Shown: positions 5,706 to 9,228 of the stretch, piece after piece
Position numbering within the stretch: position 1 is the stretch's first letter
Layout: the number at the start of each line of letters is the position of its first letter
Assembly (NCBI GenBank): GCA_027070475.1
Contig: JALXDT010000008.1
Coordinates: 1-9,228 of the forward strand
Reading direction: 5' to 3'
From: Candidatus Aminicenantota bacterium
GTDB taxonomy: Bacteria > Acidobacteriota > Aminicenantia > JAMOAD01
DNA length: 9,228 nucleotides
Program-made: the position numbers and the translations under genes
Notes under the pieces: model-generated
What the model was told of the DNA's origin: nothing
What the model saw: the letters and a program-made list of their open reading frames with translations, nothing else
Databases searched by the model: none

Positions 5706-8039
5706 ATGAAGAATATAAAGAATTTAGGATTTTTTTCACTGTTTTTTTTCTTAAGCTTTCTACTTTTAGGGAAAACAGCTTATGAATATGTAAATCCTTT
5801 TATAGGCACAGGAGGTTTCGGTCATACATTCCCGGGTGCTGTTGTTCCCTTCGGAATGGTTCAGGTTAGTCCCGATACTGCCTTAAAAAATGTAGGTAAA
5901 AGCTATCCGTGGTGTGCCGGTTATCAATATTCCGATAAAACAATATTAGGCTTTTCACATACACATTTTAGCGGGACAGGACATTCGGACTTAGGCGATA
6001 TTTTAATAATGCCTGCAACAGGAGAGTTAAAACTTGAGCCCGGTAGCGAAGAAAATCCGGAAACAGGTTATAGATCAAGATTTTCCCATAAGGAAGAGTA
6101 TGCGGAGCCGGGTTATTATAAGGTAAATTTATCGGATTATAATATTAAAGCGGAAGTTACAGCTACCAAAAGGGTTGCTTTTCATAGATACACATTTAAT
6201 TCCAAGAAAAATCCTCATATTATCCTGGATCTTATTCATTCAATTTACAATTATGATGGAAAGACTGTCTGGGCATATATAAGAATTGTTAACAATAAGC
6301 TGATTACAGGATACCGCCAGACATACGGGTGGGCTAAAAATAGAAGAATATTCTTTGCGATTGAGTTTTCAGAGCCCTTTACTACTTATGGCTATAAAAG
6401 GTATGATAAGGAAAACTATTATTTCAGAAGTAAGGGGAAATTGATTATTCTGAACAGTAGAAGGGAAGCCCATGAAATTTACGGAAAAAATATAAGAGCC
6501 TTCTTCAATTTTAAACTACCTGAAGACAAAGATATTTTAATGGTTAAGGTGGGGATTTCAGGGGTAGATATGGCTGGAGCACTGAATAATTTGAATACGG
6601 AAATTCCGGGATGGAATTTTGAAGGAATAAGACAAAGAGCAAAAAAGAGCTGGGAGAAAGTTTTAAATAAAATAGTAGTAGATGATAAAAGCGAAAAGAA
6701 TAAGGAAATTTTCTATACAGCTCTCTATCATTTAATGATTGCTCCTATGCTTTATCAGGATGTTGACGGAAGATACAGAGGAATAGATCACAAAATACAT
6801 AAAGCGGCAGGTTTTACAAACTATACTACCTTTTCCCTCTGGGACACATTCAGAGCTGCTCATCCTCTTTTTATAATTTTACAGGAAAAGAGAGTAAGTG
6901 ATTTTATAAATTCAATGTTAATACACTATAAACAGAGTCCTGAGAAGATGCTACCGATCTGGCCATTTCATGGTAATGAAACATGGTGTATGATAGGTTA
7001 TCATTCTGCAGCGGTTATAGCTGAAGCTTATTTAAAAGGTATAAAGGGATTTGATCCTGATTATGCTTTAAAAGCAATGGTTAAGACCGCTACGAATGAA
7101 AATTACGGTGGCTTGAGATACTATGAAAAATACGGATATATACCTGTGGATAAAGAGATAGAGGCAGCATCCAAAACGCTTGAATACGGATATGATGATT
7201 ATGCAATAGCGTTGATGGCAAAAAGTCTGGGAGAAAAAGGAATTTTTAATAGATTTTTAAAAAGATCATTTTTCTACAAGAATATTTTTGATAAAAAGAC
7301 AGGTTTTATGCGGGCAAAGATGTCTAATGGTAAGTTCAGAGAACCTTTTGATCCATTGAGGGCAAATTATGGAGGAGATTACACAGAGGGAAATGCCTGG
7401 CAGTATACATGGCATGTACTTCAAGATCCAATTGGGCTGATTAAGCTTATGGGAGGAAGGAGAAAGTTTTCAAAAAAACTTGATTTGCTATTTAAAGTTA
7501 AGGGGGATGAGAAGAAATACGGTTCTGTTGAAGATATGTCAGGTTTTATTGGGCAGTATGTTCATGGAAATGAACCGAGCCATCATATAGCCTATCTTTA
7601 CGATTATGCCGGTATGCCTTACAAAACACAGGAAAAGATAAATTTGATAATGAAAACTATGTTTGATAATACTCCTACTGGAATTCCTGGTAATGAAGAT
7701 TGCGGTCAGATGTCAGCATGGTATATATTTTCAGCTTTGGGTTTTTACCCCGTATCCCCTGTTGAAGGAGTTTATGTCATTGGAAAACCTTTGTTTAAAA
7801 AGGTGCAAATTAATTTACCCAATAGTAGGAGTTTTTCAGTGATATCCAAAAATCTGAGTGAAAAAAATATTTATATAAAGAGCGCGAAATTAAATGGTAA
7901 AAAATTAAAAAGGGCTTATATTACCCATCAAGAGTTGATGAGAGGTGGAATATTGGAATTTACTATGGATAACAAGCCCAATAAAAAATGGGGTAGGGCT
8001 AAAAAATATCTTCCGCCTTCGGCAAGTACGGTTTATTAA
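5706..8039 (+). CDS. Secreted GH92-family alpha-mannosidase
   Basis: GH92 enzymes are calcium-dependent exo-alpha-mannosidases that trim mannose from glycans. The 777-residue protein starts with a Sec signal peptide (lysine-containing start, a phenylalanine- and leucine-rich core at 8-21, likely cleavage near residue 25, no lipobox cysteine), so it is exported. The family motifs are in order: VNPFIGTGGFGHTFPGA (29-45), GFSHTHFSGTGHSDLGD (82-98), LWDTFRAAHP (near 380), WPFHGNETW (419-427), TEGNAWQYTW (from 560), HGNEPSHH (620-627) and GNEDCGQMSAWY (from 662). By family knowledge E561 is the likely catalytic acid and D665 the likely base. The ATG at 5706 has AGAGG five bases upstream; the open frame runs back to 5514 but crosses the tRNA, so that extension is not coding. 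There is no promoter room after the tRNA, so it is probably co-transcribed with it. Linkage specificity cannot be read from sequence. Confidence 0.96.
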   Translation: MKNIKNLGFFSLFFFLSFLLLGKTAYEYVNPFIGTGGFGHTFPGAVVPFGMVQVSPDTALKNVGKSYPWCAGYQYSDKTILGFSHTHFSGTGHSDLGDILIMPATGELKLEPGSEENPETGYRSRFSHKEEYAEPGYYKVNLSDYNIKAEVTATKRVAFHRYTFNSKKNPHIILDLIHSIYNYDGKTVWAYIRIVNNKLITGYRQTYGWAKNRRIFFAIEFSEPFTTYGYKRYDKENYYFRSKGKLIILNSRREAHEIYGKNIRAFFNFKLPEDKDILMVKVGISGVDMAGALNNLNTEIPGWNFEGIRQRAKKSWEKVLNKIVVDDKSEKNKEIFYTALYHLMIAPMLYQDVDGRYRGIDHKIHKAAGFTNYTTFSLWDTFRAAHPLFIILQEKRVSDFINSMLIHYKQSPEKMLPIWPFHGNETWCMIGYHSAAVIAEAYLKGIKGFDPDYALKAMVKTATNENYGGLRYYEKYGYIPVDKEIEAASKTLEYGYDDYAIALMAKSLGEKGIFNRFLKRSFFYKNIFDKKTGFMRAKMSNGKFREPFDPLRANYGGDYTEGNAWQYTWHVLQDPIGLIKLMGGRRKFSKKLDLLFKVKGDEKKYGSVEDMSGFIGQYVHGNEPSHHIAYLYDYAGMPYKTQEKINLIMKTMFDNTPTGIPGNEDCGQMSAWYIFSALGFYPVSPVEGVYVIGKPLFKKVQINLPNSRSFSVISKNLSEKNIYIKSAKLNGKKLKRAYITHQELMRGGILEFTMDNKPNKKWGRAKKYLPPSASTVY
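8001..8026 (-). terminator. Candidate intrinsic terminator after the nitroreductase gene
   Basis: Read on the minus strand, CTTGCC-GAA-GGC-GG-AAG (8026-8010) can form a six-pair hairpin with a GG bulge, followed three bases later by six T residues (8006-8001). It begins 16 bases beyond the nitroreductase stop and lies inside the end of the convergent GH92 gene. The stem is short and bulged, so confidence is low. Confidence 0.35.
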
Positions 8040-8042
8040 TTT

Positions 8043-8600
8043 TTACTTGAATTTGTCAATAAATGAAAATTCATCAAGACTTTTTCTTTCAGGTCTTTTA
8101 ACCTCAGCCTCTTTCTGCCATTCGCTTAATTCGTTTGATATTGTTGTTGATCTTTTACCCAATATTAGCAAAGTTATAACTCTATAGTTTTCGGGAATAT
8201 TTAAAACTTCTTTAACTTTATCTTCATCAAAGCCTGCAATTGGATGAGCTACAAGGTCTAACTCTGTTGCCCTTAAAATTAGGAAAGCGGTTGCCATCCC
8301 AGTATCAAAAAAATAGTATTCTTTGCCTTTTATAATGCAATCATCCTCTTTTGAGGAAAAAACAGCTATTATAAGGGATGCTTTTTCAGCCCATTCATTT
8401 CCTTTTGACAGAGTTCCTTTTATTTTTTTTAATTGTTCATAGCTTTTTACAAATACAAATCTCCATGGCTGTTTATTAAAGCAGGATGGTGCCAATGAAG
8501 CAGAAAGTGAAAGATCTTTTATAAGCTCATCCGTTATTTCAGCCTTATCCAGAGAACGGTAAGCCCTTCTTTTTTCTATTGCCTCTTTAACTTTCATCAT
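8043..8600 (-). CDS. Nitroreductase-family FMN oxidoreductase
   Basis: This 185-residue protein belongs to the small FMN-dependent nitroreductase family, which uses NAD(P)H to reduce nitro compounds, quinones or flavins; the natural substrate is unknown. Seen are the FMN-phosphate binding RRAYRS (11-16), the APSCFNKQPWRF block (37-48) that contacts the flavin, DTGMATAFLILRATELDL (from 99) and a later AGFDEDKVKEVLNIPENY segment. There is no signal peptide and no added iron-sulfur domain. The first of two adjacent ATGs is preferred because AAGGA lies nine bases upstream and the codon overlaps the stop of the upstream rubrerythrin-like gene in an ATGA arrangement, so the two are translationally coupled. 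It ends three bases from the convergent GH92 gene. The pairing with a diiron protein suggests a redox or oxidative-stress role (inference). Confidence 0.93.
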   Translation of the reverse strand: MMKVKEAIEKRRAYRSLDKAEITDELIKDLSLSASLAPSCFNKQPWRFVFVKSYEQLKKIKGTLSKGNEWAEKASLIIAVFSSKEDDCIIKGKEYYFFDTGMATAFLILRATELDLVAHPIAGFDEDKVKEVLNIPENYRVITLLILGKRSTTISNELSEWQKEAEVKRPERKSLDEFSFIDKFK

Positions 8601-9067
8601 AATAAATTTTCCTTAATTGTTGAAAGTTTTATAAAGTGATTTCTTTCCTGCTGTATTATTTTATTAAGAGTTGGATGCTGATTTTCAGGAACTGCATCTT
8701 TTAATTCCTGATAAAGCATAATAGAGTCAAGCTCTTTTTTTATTGCATAATCAACGGCTCCCTTAATATCCTTTATTTTCCCGGATTCTTTGTCTACCTC
8801 ATCAAGGTTGAATATCATATTATCAGCATATGCTCTAAGATAAGCAAAATATTCCTCAGGAAAATCATCGGTGTTATAATCCTTTAATTTTGATAGCATT
8901 GAAGAGAAAACCTTTTTGTGATTTACTTCTTCATCAGCAAGATAATTGAAAAGGTCCTTTAACTCTTCATTATCTGTGCTTTTTGCTACAATTCTGTAAA
9001 ACTGTTCCCCGTTTTCTTCAATCCTTATGGCAAAATTAATAATTTCTGAAATATCATACTTTGACAT
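8597..9067 (-). CDS. Rubrerythrin-like ferritin-family diiron protein
   Basis: The 156-residue protein is a four-helix ferritin-like domain with two repeated halves: IRIEENGEQFY (14-24) and the ExxH pair E47-H50 in the first, KKELDSIMLYQEL (110-122) and E141-H144 in the second, the arrangement that carries a two-iron site in rubrerythrins. It contains no cysteine, so the usual C-terminal rubredoxin domain is absent and electrons would have to come from a separate partner. Such proteins in anaerobes reduce hydrogen peroxide or handle iron; which applies here is not shown. The start is clear: a perfect AGGAGG lies five bases before the ATG, and a good promoter is just upstream (9097-9125). It is the first gene of a two-gene unit with the nitroreductase. 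Confidence 0.92.
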   Translation of the reverse strand: MSKYDISEIINFAIRIEENGEQFYRIVAKSTDNEELKDLFNYLADEEVNHKKVFSSMLSKLKDYNTDDFPEEYFAYLRAYADNMIFNLDEVDKESGKIKDIKGAVDYAIKKELDSIMLYQELKDAVPENQHPTLNKIIQQERNHFIKLSTIKENLL

Positions 9068-9096
9068 TTTAACCTCCTAATTTTTATAGAAAAATA

Positions 9097-9125
9097 ATTA
9101 TAACTTAATAATAATTTAAACACAA
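9097..9125 (-). promoter_or_regulatory. Promoter of the rubrerythrin-nitroreductase unit
   Basis: On the minus strand TTGTGT (9125-9120) and a perfect TATAAT (9102-9097) are 17 bases apart. Transcription would begin near 9090, giving a leader of about 22 bases that contains the AGGAGG site before the ATG at 9067. Confidence 0.65.
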
Positions 9126-9147
9126 GTAAACCCTCTGCGTCAAAAAT

Positions 9148-9194
9148 AATCTTACCGAAACGAATAAGTTTAGTCGGAAAAAATCTTACTGAAA
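9148..9194 (+). repeat. 13-nt direct repeat upstream of the gene starting at 9209, possible operator
   Basis: AATCTTACCGAAA (9148-9160) recurs as AATCTTACTGAAA (9182-9194), 12 of 13 bases identical and 34 bases apart start to start. Between them CCGAAAC (9155-9161) can pair with GTTT and CGG (9168-9171, 9175-9177) around a six-base loop, with a 3-nt bulge. The second copy abuts the Shine-Dalgarno of the next gene. Regulator binding or an RNA leader structure are both possible; the function is inferred from position only. Confidence 0.45.
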
Positions 9195-9208
9195 AGGAGG
9201 AAGAAAAG

Positions 9209-9228
9209 ATGAGAAGACTTGAAAAAGA
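9209..9228 (+). CDS. Start of an unidentified gene, cut by the window end
   Basis: AAAGGAGG (9193-9200) stands eight bases before an ATG at 9209, giving MRRLEK before the window ends. The site is as strong as that of the rubrerythrin-like gene, so this is very likely a real start, transcribed divergently from it. Six residues are too few to suggest a function. The 141-base region between the two genes holds the rubrerythrin promoter and a direct repeat; no convincing plus-strand promoter is seen. Confidence 0.7.

Noticed and set aside
5600..5785. 61-residue open frame overlapping tRNA-Leu
   Set aside because: Most of it is the tRNA sequence read as codons, followed by an out-of-frame part of the GH92 signal peptide.

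Overview
The window is a visibly AT-rich bacterial chromosome segment carrying ordinary metabolic genes packed with almost no intergenic space. The host is probably an anaerobic or microaerophilic bacterium. A rubrerythrin-type diiron protein paired with a small nitroreductase points to handling of oxygen and peroxide. A HAMP-GGDEF protein shows a c-di-GMP background. A secreted GH92 alpha-mannosidase suggests scavenging of mannose-containing glycans. Shine-Dalgarno sites are mostly strong, and the one tRNA gene does not encode its CCA end. The sequence alone does not fix the phylum. I see no CRISPR array, insertion sequence, phage gene or integration scar.

Layout: (1) 1-698, plus strand: the 3' part of a HAMP-GGDEF protein whose catalytic domain appears to have lost about 30 residues just after GGEEF. 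(2) 695-5486, minus strand, read right to left: a five-gene operon rpiB - glyA - fapA-like (DUF342) - nitrilase-type glutaminase - nadE. Neighbouring genes are 21 nt apart, 1 nt apart, or overlap by 22 and 11 nt. Its last stop codon shares a TTAA palindrome with the stop of the GGDEF gene. (3) 5487-5593: a divergent control region with a promoter for rpiB (almost no 5' leader) and a near-consensus promoter for a tRNA. (4) 5594-5677: tRNA-Leu(CAG). Only 28 nt later comes a 777-residue GH92 glycosidase (5706-8039), which seems to depend on the tRNA promoter. (5) 8043-9067, minus strand: a two-gene unit, rubrerythrin-like protein then nitroreductase, joined by an ATGA overlap. (6) 9068-9208: a divergent intergenic region with a good minus-strand promoter and a 13-nt direct repeat just before the Shine-Dalgarno of a plus-strand gene that starts at 9209 and leaves the window.

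How the genes may work together: RpiB supplies ribose-5-phosphate and GlyA supplies one-carbon units, both feeding nucleotide synthesis. The separate glutaminase and synthetase genes look like a split version of glutamine-dependent NAD synthetase, the last step of NAD formation. The DUF342/FapA gene between them is the outlier of the operon. Nothing here is clearly a new system. The points most worth a second look are the split NAD synthetase, the deleted GGDEF domain, the tRNA-mRNA arrangement, the leader-poor rpiB start and the repeats before the last gene.
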